Shown in pieces: positions 7,338 through 16,462 of a stretch of 64,000 bases of DNA. The notes below the pieces were generated by a model. That model saw only the letters and a program-made list of their open reading frames with translations. It ran no database searches and was not told the DNA's origin. The stretch lies in contig DATCBY010000052.1 of assembly GCA_036511595.1 (NCBI GenBank), forward strand, positions 1 to 64,000, written 5' to 3'. The translations under genes and the position numbers were made by a program. The first letter of the stretch is position 1. Each line of letters begins with the position of its first letter. This DNA is from DASZQY01 sp036511595. Its GTDB lineage: Bacteria; Pseudomonadota; Alphaproteobacteria; Rhizobiales; Kaistiaceae.

Positions 7338-10325
7338 TCAGGCCTGCACCTCTTCCGGCTCTTCTTCCTCATCGTCGACTTCCGGCTTGCGGAAGATGAG
7401 ACGGCTGGCCTCGGCCGCGGTCATCGGCTGGCCATAGAGGAAGCCCTGCACGTATTCGCAGCCCAGTTCCTGCAACTCCTCGGCGTCCGCCTCCGATTCG
7501 GCGCCCTCGGCGACCACGTCCATGCCAAGGTCGTGCGCAAGAGTGATGATCGAGCGCAGGATCACGCGCCGGTCGCTTAGTCCCTTGCCGCGCACGAACG
7601 TCTGATCGATCTTGATGGTGTCGAACGGAAAGCGCTGCAGGTAGGAAAGCGACGAGTACCCGGTGCCGAAATCGTCGAGCGAAAGCCCGGCGCCGAGTTC
7701 ACGCACGCGTGAGAGCACTTGCGCGGCATACTCGGGGTTCTCCATGACGAGGCTTTCGGTCACCTCCAGCTTCAGCGATCCTCGCTTGATGTTGGAACGC
7801 ACCAGAACGGATTTTACGTCGTTGATGAGGTCGTGGCGCAGCAGCTGGCGGCTGGAGACGTTGACGCTGGCGAACAGTGCGGTGTTGCGGCCGAGCCCTT
7901 CCTGCCATTCGGCGAGCTGCCGCGCGGTGCGGTCGAGCACGAAAAGACCAAGCGGAATGATTAATCCGGTCCGCTCGGCCAGCGGGACGAAATCGCTCGG
8001 CGGAATCCGCCCCAGCTTGGGGTGATCCCAGCGCACCAGCGCCTCGAAGCCGGCGATCGTCTTGTCCTCCAGCCGCACGATCGGCTGGTAGAGCACCTTG
8101 ATCTCCTCGCGGCCGAGCGCCCGGCGAAGGTCCGATTCGAGCGTCGCCAAATCGCTGCCGTGCTGCCGCAGCGCCGGGCGGAACGCCTCGATGCGATCGC
8201 CGCCGAGGCGCTTGGCATGGAAGGTTCCCATTTCGGCGTCGCGGATGAGTTCCTCTGCGTCGTTCTGCTTGCCGTCGTGCATGGCGATGCCGATGGAAGC
8301 CGTCAGGAAGATTTCCTTTTCGCCCAGTGTGATCGGCGCGCGCAATGTGCGGCGGACGGATTCGGCGAAGGCTGCGATACGCTCCGGCTGGCTTTCCGAA
8401 ATAAGCAGGAAGGCGAACTGGTCTCCCGAGAGCCGCGCCAGGGTGTCCTGCTGCTTGAGCAAGCGCGCCAGCCGCCGCGCGATGGTGAGCAGGATCGAAT
8501 CGCCGACCGCGATGCCGAAGCCGTCGTTGACCTGCTTGAAGCGGTCGATGTCGAGAATGAACACCGATGGCCGCGCCGTGTTCTCGGCGGTGGTCCGCGT
8601 GATCGCCGCAGCCAGCCGGTCGAGGAACAGTTCGCGGTTGGGAAGTCCCGTCAGGTTGTCGTGCACGGCGTCGTGGAGCAGCCGCTCCTCGGCGTTCCGC
8701 TCTTCGGTCACATCAAGCAGTGTGCCGACGCAGCGCAATACTTCGCCATCGCTGCCCAGTACCGGCCGCGCCCGCAGATGGAACCAGCGATAATGGCCGT
8801 CCTCGGCGCGCAGCCGGAAATCCTGCGAGATACGGCCGCGGCGCAGTTCAACCGCCGTGTCGAGCGTTGTCTTGAAGCGGTCGCGGTCGCCGGGGTGCAG
8901 GATCTCCAGCCAGTCGCGCGCCGGTCCTTCCAGCGTCCCGCGCTTGCGGCCGAGCAGGTCCTCCGCTTCCGGACCGGTGTAGATGCGGTCGCGCGGCACG
9001 TCCCAATCCCACACCACGTCGCCGGCACCTGTAAGCGCCAGCGCCTTACGTTCCGTGTCGCCCAACGGCCCTGCCGTGATGACGCCCCCGGCGAAGGCGT
9101 GCTGGAGCACCGTGAAGCCGATCAGCAGCACGATCAGTACAAGGCCGCCGGCGAGCGCCGGCTGGACCACGTCGTCGACGAGACTGCCGCCGATCGTCAG
9201 CCATGCTGCGCCCGTCCACACCAGCAGCAGCACCCACGTCGGGATGAGCATGATGGCGCGGTCGTATTGATGGGTGGCGAGCCACAGCACCACGCCGAAG
9301 CCGAGGATCGCGATCAGGCCGATGGAGAACCGTGCGATACCTGCGGCAACCGACGGTTCGATCACTGCGACTCCGAGGAGGACCGCCAGCCCGACCAGCC
9401 AACCGATAGTCAGGTGGCTGTAGCGGACGTGCCAGCGGTTGAGGTTGAGATAGGTGTACGTGAAGATCAGCAGCGACGCGGCGACGAACACCTCCGCACC
9501 CGCCCTCCATGTCTGGTCGGCGTCGGGCGGGATATTGAAGATGCGGTTCCAGAAGCCGAAATCGACGCCGAGATACACCAGCACCGCCCATGCGAGTGCC
9601 GCGGTCGCCGGGAACATCGCCGTGCCCTTGACCACGAACACCACGCTCATGAACAGCGCCAGCAGACCGGCGATGCCGAGCACGATGCCGTGATACAGCG
9701 TGTAGCTGTTGACCGAGTCCTTGTAGGCGTCGCCGTCCCAAAGATAGAGCTGCGGCAGGTCGGGAGTTCTGAGTTCCGCCACGAACGTCACCACCGCACC
9801 GGGATCGAGCGTGATGCGGAAGACGTCGGCATCCTGGCTCACTTGCCGATCGGGCGCGAAACCCTGGCTTGGGGTTATGGCGGCAATGCGTGATGCGCCA
9901 AGGTCGGGCCAGAAAAGTCCGGAACCGGCGAGGCGGAAATGCGGCGCCACCAGCAGCCTGTCGATCTGCTCGTCGCCGCTGTTGACCAGGGCGAACACCG
10001 CCCAATAGGACAAGCCGCCAGTTTCGCGCGCGCGCACCTCGATGCGTCGCACGATGCCGTCGGCGCCGGGTGCTGTCGAGACCTGGATGCGGTCGTCGGG
10101 CTGGTGGAAGAACTGGACCGCTTGGGTGAGGTCGAGCGTCTTGCCGTCGAGGGGTACGGACGCCGCCTCGAGCGCGTTGGCGGGCGCCCACGCGATACAA
10201 AGTGCCAGCATTGAAAGAACGGGAACCGCGAACCGACGCGCGAACGACAACCGACACTCCGGGTATGCGGAACGATTCGAGAGCTTACTATGCTGGCCGT
10301 CTGGGCGCGACAAGCCATTCCTCAT
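7338..10325 (-). CDS. Membrane sensor with 7TM-DISM, PAS, degenerate GGDEF and EAL domains
   Basis: A ~995-residue cyclic-di-GMP signalling protein. In order: signal-like hydrophobic segment (about 26-51), an extracellular 7TMR-DISM-type domain, seven transmembrane helices (about 190-410), a PAS/PAC domain (RKALALTGAGDVVWDWDV ... GHYRWFHLRARPV), GGDEF and C-terminal EAL. The GGDEF signature reads SGDQF, so cyclase activity is doubtful. The EAL part keeps EALVRWDHP, LDDFGTGYSSLSYL, IKIDQTFVRG and YVQGFLYGQP, so phosphodiesterase activity is plausible. The start at 10325 is preferred because longer in-frame starts would overlap the preceding gene. Ligand unknown. Confidence 0.85.
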   Translation of the reverse strand: MRNGLSRPDGQHSKLSNRSAYPECRLSFARRFAVPVLSMLALCIAWAPANALEAASVPLDGKTLDLTQAVQFFHQPDDRIQVSTAPGADGIVRRIEVRARETGGLSYWAVFALVNSGDEQIDRLLVAPHFRLAGSGLFWPDLGASRIAAITPSQGFAPDRQVSQDADVFRITLDPGAVVTFVAELRTPDLPQLYLWDGDAYKDSVNSYTLYHGIVLGIAGLLALFMSVVFVVKGTAMFPATAALAWAVLVYLGVDFGFWNRIFNIPPDADQTWRAGAEVFVAASLLIFTYTYLNLNRWHVRYSHLTIGWLVGLAVLLGVAVIEPSVAAGIARFSIGLIAILGFGVVLWLATHQYDRAIMLIPTWVLLLVWTGAAWLTIGGSLVDDVVQPALAGGLVLIVLLIGFTVLQHAFAGGVITAGPLGDTERKALALTGAGDVVWDWDVPRDRIYTGPEAEDLLGRKRGTLEGPARDWLEILHPGDRDRFKTTLDTAVELRRGRISQDFRLRAEDGHYRWFHLRARPVLGSDGEVLRCVGTLLDVTEERNAEERLLHDAVHDNLTGLPNRELFLDRLAAAITRTTAENTARPSVFILDIDRFKQVNDGFGIAVGDSILLTIARRLARLLKQQDTLARLSGDQFAFLLISESQPERIAAFAESVRRTLRAPITLGEKEIFLTASIGIAMHDGKQNDAEELIRDAEMGTFHAKRLGGDRIEAFRPALRQHGSDLATLESDLRRALGREEIKVLYQPIVRLEDKTIAGFEALVRWDHPKLGRIPPSDFVPLAERTGLIIPLGLFVLDRTARQLAEWQEGLGRNTALFASVNVSSRQLLRHDLINDVKSVLVRSNIKRGSLKLEVTESLVMENPEYAAQVLSRVRELGAGLSLDDFGTGYSSLSYLQRFPFDTIKIDQTFVRGKGLSDRRVILRSIITLAHDLGMDVVAEGAESEADAEELQELGCEYVQGFLYGQPMTAAEASRLIFRKPEVDDEEEEPEEVQA

Positions 10326-10334
10326 CCCGGCGAA

Positions 10335-10349
10335 GAGGGTTAAACCCTC
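10335..10349. other. Short perfect inverted repeat between GNAT and EAL genes
   Basis: GAGGGTT-A-AACCCTC is a 7-1-7 perfect inverted repeat. It covers the stop codon of the acetyltransferase gene (10348) and lies just before the chosen start of the EAL gene (10325). A one-base loop cannot form a hairpin as drawn, so if functional it is more likely a protein-binding site than a terminator. No function is assigned. Confidence 0.3.
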
Positions 10350-10935
10350 AGTTCCGGGGGTCGTCGCGAACCAGCCCATAAAGCACGTGATCCTGCCAGC
10401 GCCCGTCGATACACAGATATTTGCGGGCGTATCCCTCACGTTGGAATCCGACCTTTTCGAGGAGCCGTATTGAGGCGGCGTTGTGGGGAAGGCAAGCGGC
10501 CTCAACACGGTTGAGCTGCAGCGTGTCGAAAGCGAATCCGACCACCGCCGTGACCGCGGCCGTCATCAGCCCCTTGCCAGCATGCGGCTTCCCCATCCAG
10601 TAGCCGATCGTCGCCGATTGCGCCACGCCACGCTGGATTTGCGCCATCGTTAGTCCACCGAGCAGCGTATCGCCATCGCTGGCGAACACGAAGAACGGGT
10701 AGCCGGTGTTGTTGCGGATCTCCCGCTGATAGCGGCGCAACCTCCGCCGAAAGGCAAGCTTGGTGAGGTCGTCGGCCGGCCAGATCGGTTCCCACGGCGC
10801 CAGGAACCCCCGGCTCTCCTCACGCAGTCGCGCCCATTGCGGGTAGTCGCCGACCGAGGGCGTGCGCAGGATGACGCGATCGCCGCGCAGCGTCGGATAG
10901 TTTGTGCCGGTCGAGATCGAACGGAGGAACGCCAT
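10348..10935 (-). CDS. GNAT N-acetyltransferase, RimJ/RimL type
   Basis: A 195-residue acetyltransferase resembling RimJ/RimL, which acetylate protein N-termini using acetyl-CoA. Seen: LRGDRVILRTPSVGDYPQW at the start of the fold, GYWMGKPHAGKGLMTAA as the acetyl-CoA pyrophosphate-binding loop, and NRVEAACLPHNAASIRLLEKVGF, the typical RimJ-like end. The target in this organism is not known; ribosomal protein S5 is RimJ's substrate in E. coli. It follows the M16 peptidase gene by 11 bp, so they are probably co-transcribed. Confidence 0.85.
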   Translation of the reverse strand: MAFLRSISTGTNYPTLRGDRVILRTPSVGDYPQWARLREESRGFLAPWEPIWPADDLTKLAFRRRLRRYQREIRNNTGYPFFVFASDGDTLLGGLTMAQIQRGVAQSATIGYWMGKPHAGKGLMTAAVTAVVGFAFDTLQLNRVEAACLPHNAASIRLLEKVGFQREGYARKYLCIDGRWQDHVLYGLVRDDPRN

Positions 10936-10946
10936 CGCGCCGTCGC

Positions 10947-12251
10947 CTACGCCTCCACCCCGACTACCCGCTTCGCTGCCGTCGGCCCGTTGCCGAACCG
11001 CGCAACGAGCTTGTCGTGATCGAGCATGCCATCCAGCGCCCCGACAGCGGCCACGGTGGGCTCGCTTCCGGTGAAGATGTCGCTCGCCAGCGCGCGCACG
11101 TTGTCGACGGTGATCGCGTTTATGCGTTCAACCAGTTCGTCGGTTGGGATCGGCCGCCCAAAGAGAAGCATCTGACGGGCGATCTGTCCGGCACGGCCTG
11201 CCGGGCTCTCCAGCGTCATCAGCAGGCCGGCGCGAAGTTGTGCCCGCGCACGGTCGAGTTCGCGTCCGTCGATATCGTGGGCGGCGCGCTCCATTTCGCC
11301 AAGCATCACCGGCATCAGTTCGGCGACATCCTCCGGTCCGGTCGCGGCATGGACGCCGAAGATGCCGGAATCGGCGAAGCCCCAGTGGAACGCATAGATT
11401 GAGTAGCAAAGACCCCGCTTCTCGCGCACTTCCTGGAAGAGGCGGGAGGACATGCCGCCGCCGATAACAGCCGCCAGTATCTGGGCGGTGTGGTACGTGT
11501 CGGCCGTGTACGGCCGACCCTCGAAGCCGACCATGATCTGGGTTTCCTGGAGGTGATCGCGGGTCTCGCGTCGATCGCCACCGCGGTAGGTCGCCGCAGC
11601 CGGCTTCGGTCCGGGGCTCGACGAAAGTGTCTCCAGCCGCTCGCCGGCGAGGTTGACCAAGGCATCGTGATCTATCGCCCCGGCCGCCGCCAGGACCATC
11701 TCGGGGCCGCGATAGTGGCGCGCGAGATATTCGTCGAGCATCGGCGGCCTTACCGCCTCGACCGTCTGGGGCGTGCCGAGGATCGTGCGCCCGAGGGGTT
11801 GGTTTGGGTAAGCCGCATCGGTGAACAGGTCGTAGACGCGATCGTCGGGAGCGTCCGCCGCCGCGCCGATCTCCTGCACGATGACATGCTGCTCGCGCTC
11901 GAGTTCCGCCGGATCGAAGACCGAGTTGCGCAGAATGTCGGAAAGGATGTCGACCGCCAGGCCGACATCGTCCTTGAGGATGCGCGCGTAGTAGGAAGTC
12001 GTCTCGACGCTGGTGGCCGCATTCACCTCACCGCCCACCGCCTCGATCTCTTCGGCGATGTCGACGGCGGAGCGGGCGCGCGTGCCCTTGAACGCCATAT
12101 GCTCAAGCAGGTGCGACAGACCGTGCTCGTTGTCGCGCTCCGAGCGCGAGCCGGCGCCCACCCAGATACCCAGCGCCGTACTCTCCAGGTGATCCATCGC
12201 GTGCGTGACTACTGTCAGGCCGGAAGGCAGGCGCGACTGGCGAACGGTCAT
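10947..12251 (-). CDS. M16 family zinc peptidase (mitochondrial processing peptidase-like)
   Basis: A 434-residue M16B peptidase. The inverted zinc motif HxxEH is in GLSHLLEHMAFKGT, with the downstream zinc-ligand region EEIEAVGGEVNAATSVETT. The second half has the family glycine-rich stretch AVIGGGMSSRLFQEVREKRG. In alphaproteobacteria this gene sits beside thrC, as here (5 bp gap), and it is the bacterial relative of the mitochondrial processing peptidase. No signal peptide is visible, so it is likely cytoplasmic. Natural substrates are not established. Confidence 0.93.
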   Translation of the reverse strand: MTVRQSRLPSGLTVVTHAMDHLESTALGIWVGAGSRSERDNEHGLSHLLEHMAFKGTRARSAVDIAEEIEAVGGEVNAATSVETTSYYARILKDDVGLAVDILSDILRNSVFDPAELEREQHVIVQEIGAAADAPDDRVYDLFTDAAYPNQPLGRTILGTPQTVEAVRPPMLDEYLARHYRGPEMVLAAAGAIDHDALVNLAGERLETLSSSPGPKPAAATYRGGDRRETRDHLQETQIMVGFEGRPYTADTYHTAQILAAVIGGGMSSRLFQEVREKRGLCYSIYAFHWGFADSGIFGVHAATGPEDVAELMPVMLGEMERAAHDIDGRELDRARAQLRAGLLMTLESPAGRAGQIARQMLLFGRPIPTDELVERINAITVDNVRALASDIFTGSEPTVAAVGALDGMLDHDKLVARFGNGPTAAKRVVGVEA

Positions 12252-12256
12252 CGGAA

Positions 12257-13663
12257 CTATACTTTCTCGGTCGTCGCGCGGGTCAGGCTGGCGATGTGGT
12301 CTTCGACTGCCTGACGGTCGTTGGCAAGCGTAGCGTATCGCTCGGGTTTTGTAAGAATCTCGGCAAACCCGTGGGGAATGGCCGGCTCGATGCCGATCGC
12401 CGCCTTGACAGCGTCGGGAAATTTAGCCGGATGGGCGGTCGCCAGCGTGACCATCGGCACCCCCTTCTTGGCGGACCGGTCGGCCACGGCAAGCCCGACC
12501 GCCGTGTGCGGATCGGCCAGAAATCCGCTGCCGCGATAGGTGGCGGCGATGGCCTCGGCCACCTCGCGTTCGTCCGCACGGTCGGCGGCAAAGTCCGCCC
12601 GGACGGCGGCAAGCGGCTTCGCTGCGATCGTAAAAGCGCCTGTCCAGACGAGGCCCTCCATCAACCCGCGGACCGCCTCCGCGTCCCGCTCGTAGGCCTC
12701 GAACAACAACCGCTCGAAGTTCGACGAGACCTGGATATCCATCGATGGCGACGTTGTCGCGGTGACGCCGCGCACGTCGTAGCGCCCGGTTGAGAGGGTT
12801 CGCGCCAGGATGTCGTTGACGTTGGTGGCGATCACCAGCGTGTCTATCGCAAGCCCCATGCGCTTGGCGGCGTAGCCGGCAAAGATGTCGCCGAAGTTCC
12901 CCGTAGGCACAGTGAACGATACCGCCCTGTCGGGAGCCCCAAGCGCCACCGCCGCCGTGAAGTAATAGACGATCTGCCCGAGGATGCGCGCCCAGTTGAT
13001 CGAGTTTATTCCGGAAAGGGCTACGGCATCTCGAAACGGCGCGTTGCCGAACATTCCCTTCACGATCGCTTGGCAATCGTCGAAAGTTCCGCGGACAGCG
13101 ATCGGGTGAACGTTGCCGGCGCCGACAGTGGTCATCTGCCGCTGTTGGAACGACGAAACGCGGCCTTCAGGAAACAGAATGAAGACATCGACGTTGTCGC
13201 GGCCGCGAAACGCTTCGATCGCCGCCGCTCCCGTGTCGCCGGAGGTGGCGCCGACGATGGTGGCCTTGCGGCCGCGCTTGGCGAGGACGTAGTCCATGAG
13301 TTGCGCCAGCAACTGCATGGCGACGTCCTTGAAGGAAAGGGTGGGCCCGTGGAAGAGTTCGAGCACGTAGCGGTCCGACGCCAGCAGGGTGAGCGGAGCG
13401 ACCGCTGGGTCGCGAAAGCCGGCGTACGCCGCCCTGCACATCGCGTTGAGATCATCGTCCGCAATCTCGTCTCCAATGAACGGGCGGATGATCCGCCAGG
13501 CCACCTCGGCGTAGGGCAGCCGCGCGAATTCGGTAATTTCCTTGGCCGTAACCCGGGGCCAGACGGCAGGCACATAGAGGCCGCCGTCGCGGGCAAGGCC
13601 GGCGAGCAGCACATCGGAGAAGCCGAGCGGCGGGGCAAGCCCGCGTGTACTGAGGTAGTGCAT
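12257..13663 (-). CDS. thrC: Threonine synthase
   Basis: A 468-residue PLP enzyme converting O-phosphohomoserine to threonine. It starts MHYLSTRGLAPPLGFSDVLL as in the long proteobacterial class. The PLP lysine lies in GPTLSFKDVAMQ, and ATSGDTGAAAIEAF and FTVPTGNFGDIFAGY form cofactor and phosphate contacts. It is the first gene of a long leftward group ending with thrB and rnhA, so two threonine-pathway enzymes may share transcription. Confidence 0.97.
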   Translation of the reverse strand: MHYLSTRGLAPPLGFSDVLLAGLARDGGLYVPAVWPRVTAKEITEFARLPYAEVAWRIIRPFIGDEIADDDLNAMCRAAYAGFRDPAVAPLTLLASDRYVLELFHGPTLSFKDVAMQLLAQLMDYVLAKRGRKATIVGATSGDTGAAAIEAFRGRDNVDVFILFPEGRVSSFQQRQMTTVGAGNVHPIAVRGTFDDCQAIVKGMFGNAPFRDAVALSGINSINWARILGQIVYYFTAAVALGAPDRAVSFTVPTGNFGDIFAGYAAKRMGLAIDTLVIATNVNDILARTLSTGRYDVRGVTATTSPSMDIQVSSNFERLLFEAYERDAEAVRGLMEGLVWTGAFTIAAKPLAAVRADFAADRADEREVAEAIAATYRGSGFLADPHTAVGLAVADRSAKKGVPMVTLATAHPAKFPDAVKAAIGIEPAIPHGFAEILTKPERYATLANDRQAVEDHIASLTRATTEKV

Positions 13664-13823
13664 GGGCGCTAGATAACGCCTTCCGCGGCGCCATGAGGGG
13701 TGGGCCGAACCCTAGCCGCCGTCGTTCTCCCCAGCAAGCGTCGCTGTCCCCATGCAGTTCCCGCCGTCGGTCGCCAAGGCGGAATCCCGCTGCTATAGAA
13801 AGGCCGCAATGGTTGGGGGATGT

Positions 13824-14534
13824 ATGGCAATGCGCTTTCTCGATTCACGCTCTTCCTCCCCTTGTCTGCTCGGTGCCGCCGTAGTCACGCTTGCCCTCGG
13901 CCTGACAGGCTGCGCCTCAAGCGGCGGAGGAGGCGGCCTCTCGGGCCTTTTCGGTGGCGGCTCGAAAGCGGCGGCGCCGCTCGCAGACAATACGGCAATC
14001 GCGGCGTCCGGCGCGCCGGCCGCCACCGGCAAAACGGTATCGGCGGGCGATGCGAAGGCGGGCAGCTACGATGCTTCGCTGTTCCTCGACGCGGGGTATT
14101 GCCCGCCGATCGAGATTCGCGCGGGCACCGACACATTGCCGATCTACGATCGCGGCCACGATGGCGATGACGCCTATGTCCGATTCGAAGGCTCGATCAG
14201 CAAAACCGCCCGCGAATGCCACACCATCGGCGACACGCTGACCGTCAAAGTCGGCATCGCCGGCCGCCTGACGGCGGGTCCGAAGGGTGGTCCCGGCAGC
14301 TTTACGGTTCCGCTTCGCGTGGCTGTCGTCAAGCAGCACGGCGACAAGGTTCTCTTTTCGCAAATGTCGCGGGCGCCGGTGTCTATTAGCGCACCGACAT
14401 ACTCCGCTAACTTCTCGTATGTGATCGACAACATTAGCTTTAAGATCAGCCCCGACGATCACGATCTGACTATTTTCGTCGGCTACGACGAGGGCAAGCC
14501 GAAGGCTCCGGCGCCCGCTTCGCCCTCCGGCTAG
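13824..14534 (+). CDS. Putative lipoprotein of unknown function
   Basis: A 236-residue protein beginning MAMRFLDSRSS with a signal sequence ending in the lipobox LTGC (cysteine acylation site), followed by a Ser/Gly-rich linker (ASSGGGGGLSGLFGGG). The rest has evenly spread beta-type segments, among them DAGYCPPIEIRAGTDTLPIY and SISKTARECHTIGDTLTVKV. It resembles conserved alphaproteobacterial lipoproteins of unknown role, presumably periplasm-facing. Several in-frame ATGs (13752, 13809, 13824) exist; 13824 gives the most compact signal peptide. It lies upstream of the glycine riboswitch and is transcribed in the same direction. Confidence 0.75.
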   Translation: MAMRFLDSRSSSPCLLGAAVVTLALGLTGCASSGGGGGLSGLFGGGSKAAAPLADNTAIAASGAPAATGKTVSAGDAKAGSYDASLFLDAGYCPPIEIRAGTDTLPIYDRGHDGDDAYVRFEGSISKTARECHTIGDTLTVKVGIAGRLTAGPKGGPGSFTVPLRVAVVKQHGDKVLFSQMSRAPVSISAPTYSANFSYVIDNISFKISPDDHDLTIFVGYDEGKPKAPAPASPSG

Positions 14535-14644
14535 AGTTTGGTCCGCGCCCGGCGATTGACTCGCTGCGCCGCACACCTATTCTGAGCCCGCCGGGATAGA
14601 GTCGCGTTCCGGCGGGCCCGCCAGCTTGGCGGGTTACCACGACC

Positions 14645-14850
14645 GCCGGGAGAGACCGGATCCAGGTTGGATCCGGCGCCGAAGGAGCAACCGCCCCGGA
14701 AACTCTCAGGCAGACAGGACCGGACGGTCGGCGACACTCTGGAAAGCAGCGGGCGGCATTCGCTCGCTCACCGAAGGAGTAGCCGCGGCCGGAGCGTTGT
14801 AGCCGGTTATCGCGGGAAATCTCTCAGGTCCTCGGACAGAGGGGGCGCGG
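14645..14850 (+). ncRNA. Tandem glycine riboswitch
   Basis: Two consecutive glycine aptamers precede gcvT. Aptamer 1 shows GGGAGAGACCGG, then GCCGAAGGAGCAA (14679-14691) and AAACTCTCAGGCA (14700-14712) ending near ACACTCTGG (14734-14742). Aptamer 2 shows ACCGAAGGAGTAG (14770-14782) and AAATCTCTCAGG (14817-14828) ending in GGACAGAGGG. The paired GAAGGAGnA and CTCTCAGG motifs are the hallmark of the class. It senses glycine and normally turns on the glycine cleavage operon when glycine is abundant, which fits the gcvTHP genes starting about 50 bp downstream. Confidence 0.95.
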
Positions 14851-14899
14851 ACGGACGGCAATACCCGTCGCCGCGAACCTGTGAAGTCGAGGATCGCCG

Positions 14900-16069
14900 T
14901 TGGCCGAATCAGCGCCGCCGATGGATTTGCTTGAGACGCCGCTCGCCGCCGCCCATCGGGCGCTGGCAGCGCGCATGGTTCCGTTCGCCGGCTATTCCAT
15001 GCCCGTGCAGTATCCGACCGGCATTATCGCCGAGCATAAGTGGACGCGCGAGCATGCCGGGCTCTTCGACGTGTCGCACATGGGGCCGTCGTTTCTCGTT
15101 CTGGCGGAGAAATCCGGCGACCCGGAGAGAGACCACGCCGCGGTCGCCGGGCTCGTCGAGCCGCTGATCTCGGGCGATATGCGTGCGCTCAAGCCAGGTC
15201 AGATTCGCTACACGCTACTGCTCAACGAGGCGGGCGGTATCCTGGATGATCTGATGATTGCCCGGCCGGTCGATCCCGCCTGGTCCGGCGCCCTCTACAT
15301 TGTCGTCAATGCCGACACCAAGAACGCCGATTTTGCCCGCATCGCCGCTGCAACCGCGGGCAAGGCCAAGCTCAACCGCAGCGATGATTGCGCATTACTC
15401 GCCCTGCAGGGTCCTGAGGCCGTCGGGGTCATTCGCGATGTAGTTACCGCGGCGGCGGAATTGAGCTTCATGACATACGGCTCATTCCCGTACGATGGAA
15501 CCAAACTGACGATCTCCCGTTCGGGCTATACCGGCGAGGACGGCTTCGAAATTCTCGTCCCGCCCGATCGTGCCGTCGCCTTCTGGCAGCGCCTCCTCGC
15601 AGATCCGCGCGTGAAGCCCGTCGGCCTCGGTGCCCGCGATTCTCTTCGCCTCGAAGCGGGCTTGCCGCTCTACGGCCACGACCTCGACCAAACGGTGTCG
15701 CCCATCGAAGGCAACCTCGCGTTCGCTGTTTCAAAACGCCGGCGCGAAGCCGCTGACTTCGCCGGCGCGGCGCGCATCCTCAAGGAACACGCCGGTGATC
15801 TCTCCCGCGTCCGAGTCGGTCTGCTAGTCGAAGGCGCCCCGGCCCGCGACGGCGCCGAAATCCTCGACACAGCCGGAGCCCCGATCGGCAAAGTCACCAG
15901 CGGCGGCTTCTCGCCTTCGCTCAACCGAGCGATTGCCATGGGCTACGTTCCACCAGCGAAAGCAACTCCGGGCACTAAACTCGCCGTTTCAGTCCGCGGC
16001 CGCTTCCAGCCGGTGACCGTGACGGCGCTCCCCTTCGTCCCCCACCGCTATTTCCGCAAGCCTGCCTGA
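14900..16069 (+). CDS. gcvT: Glycine cleavage T protein (aminomethyltransferase)
   Basis: A 389-residue folate-dependent enzyme that releases ammonia from the aminomethyl group carried on GcvH and forms methylene-THF. It has HRALAARMVPFAGYSMPVQY, FDVSHMG, NEAGGILDDLMI, ALQGPEAVGVI, SGYTGEDGFEILV and ARDSLRLEAGLPLYGHDLD, all typical. The likely start is TTG at 14900, with a GAGGAT ribosome site about 8 bases upstream; an ATG at 14921 lacks one. First gene of the riboswitch-controlled gcvT-H-PA-PB operon, with gcvH 8 bp downstream. Confidence 0.97.
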   Translation: MAESAPPMDLLETPLAAAHRALAARMVPFAGYSMPVQYPTGIIAEHKWTREHAGLFDVSHMGPSFLVLAEKSGDPERDHAAVAGLVEPLISGDMRALKPGQIRYTLLLNEAGGILDDLMIARPVDPAWSGALYIVVNADTKNADFARIAAATAGKAKLNRSDDCALLALQGPEAVGVIRDVVTAAAELSFMTYGSFPYDGTKLTISRSGYTGEDGFEILVPPDRAVAFWQRLLADPRVKPVGLGARDSLRLEAGLPLYGHDLDQTVSPIEGNLAFAVSKRRREAADFAGAARILKEHAGDLSRVRVGLLVEGAPARDGAEILDTAGAPIGKVTSGGFSPSLNRAIAMGYVPPAKATPGTKLAVSVRGRFQPVTVTALPFVPHRYFRKPA

Positions 16070-16077
16070 GGACCAAC

Positions 16078-16449
16078 ATGCCCATCCGCTACACTCGCGA
16101 TCACGAATGGATCCGCCTCGAGGGCGACGTCGCCACCGTCGGCGTAAGCGACTACGCCCAGGCACAGCTGGGCGACGTGGTTTTCGTCGAGCTGCCCGAG
16201 GTGGGCAAGCTGCTCGCCAAAGGCGCTGAAGCCGCGGTGATCGAATCGGTCAAGGCGGCGAGCGAGATTTTCGCGCCCGTCGCTGGAGAGGTGATCGAGG
16301 TCAACGGCGCGCTCGCCGACGAACCTGGCACCGTTAACGCCGATCCTGAAGGCGAGGGCTGGTTCCTTAGGCTGCGGGTGACCAACCCGACGGAAGTCGA
16401 GGCGCTGATGACCATCGACTCCTACCAGGAATTCCTGCGCACGATTTGA
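16078..16449 (+). CDS. gcvH: Glycine cleavage H protein
   Basis: A 123-residue lipoyl carrier that shuttles the aminomethyl intermediate between the P, T and L proteins. The lipoylated lysine is K59 in ESVKAASEI. The N-terminal YTRDHEWIRLEGDVATVGVS and C-terminal NADPEGEGWFLRLRV segments are standard. Length is normal. It sits between gcvT and gcvPA with short spacers. Confidence 0.98.
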   Translation: MPIRYTRDHEWIRLEGDVATVGVSDYAQAQLGDVVFVELPEVGKLLAKGAEAAVIESVKAASEIFAPVAGEVIEVNGALADEPGTVNADPEGEGWFLRLRVTNPTEVEALMTIDSYQEFLRTI

Positions 16450-16462
16450 GGAGGGAAGACCC

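Noticed and set aside
8022..9893. 623-codon open frame on the plus strand
   Set aside because: It is antisense to the intact EAL receptor gene. Its composition (Arg/Gln/His/Asp-rich, no family motif) is that of a GC-rich antisense shadow.
14535..14644. Possible small gene before the riboswitch
   Set aside because: No start with a ribosome site and no conserved frame; the sequence is best read as the 3' region of the lipoprotein gene and the gcv promoter area.
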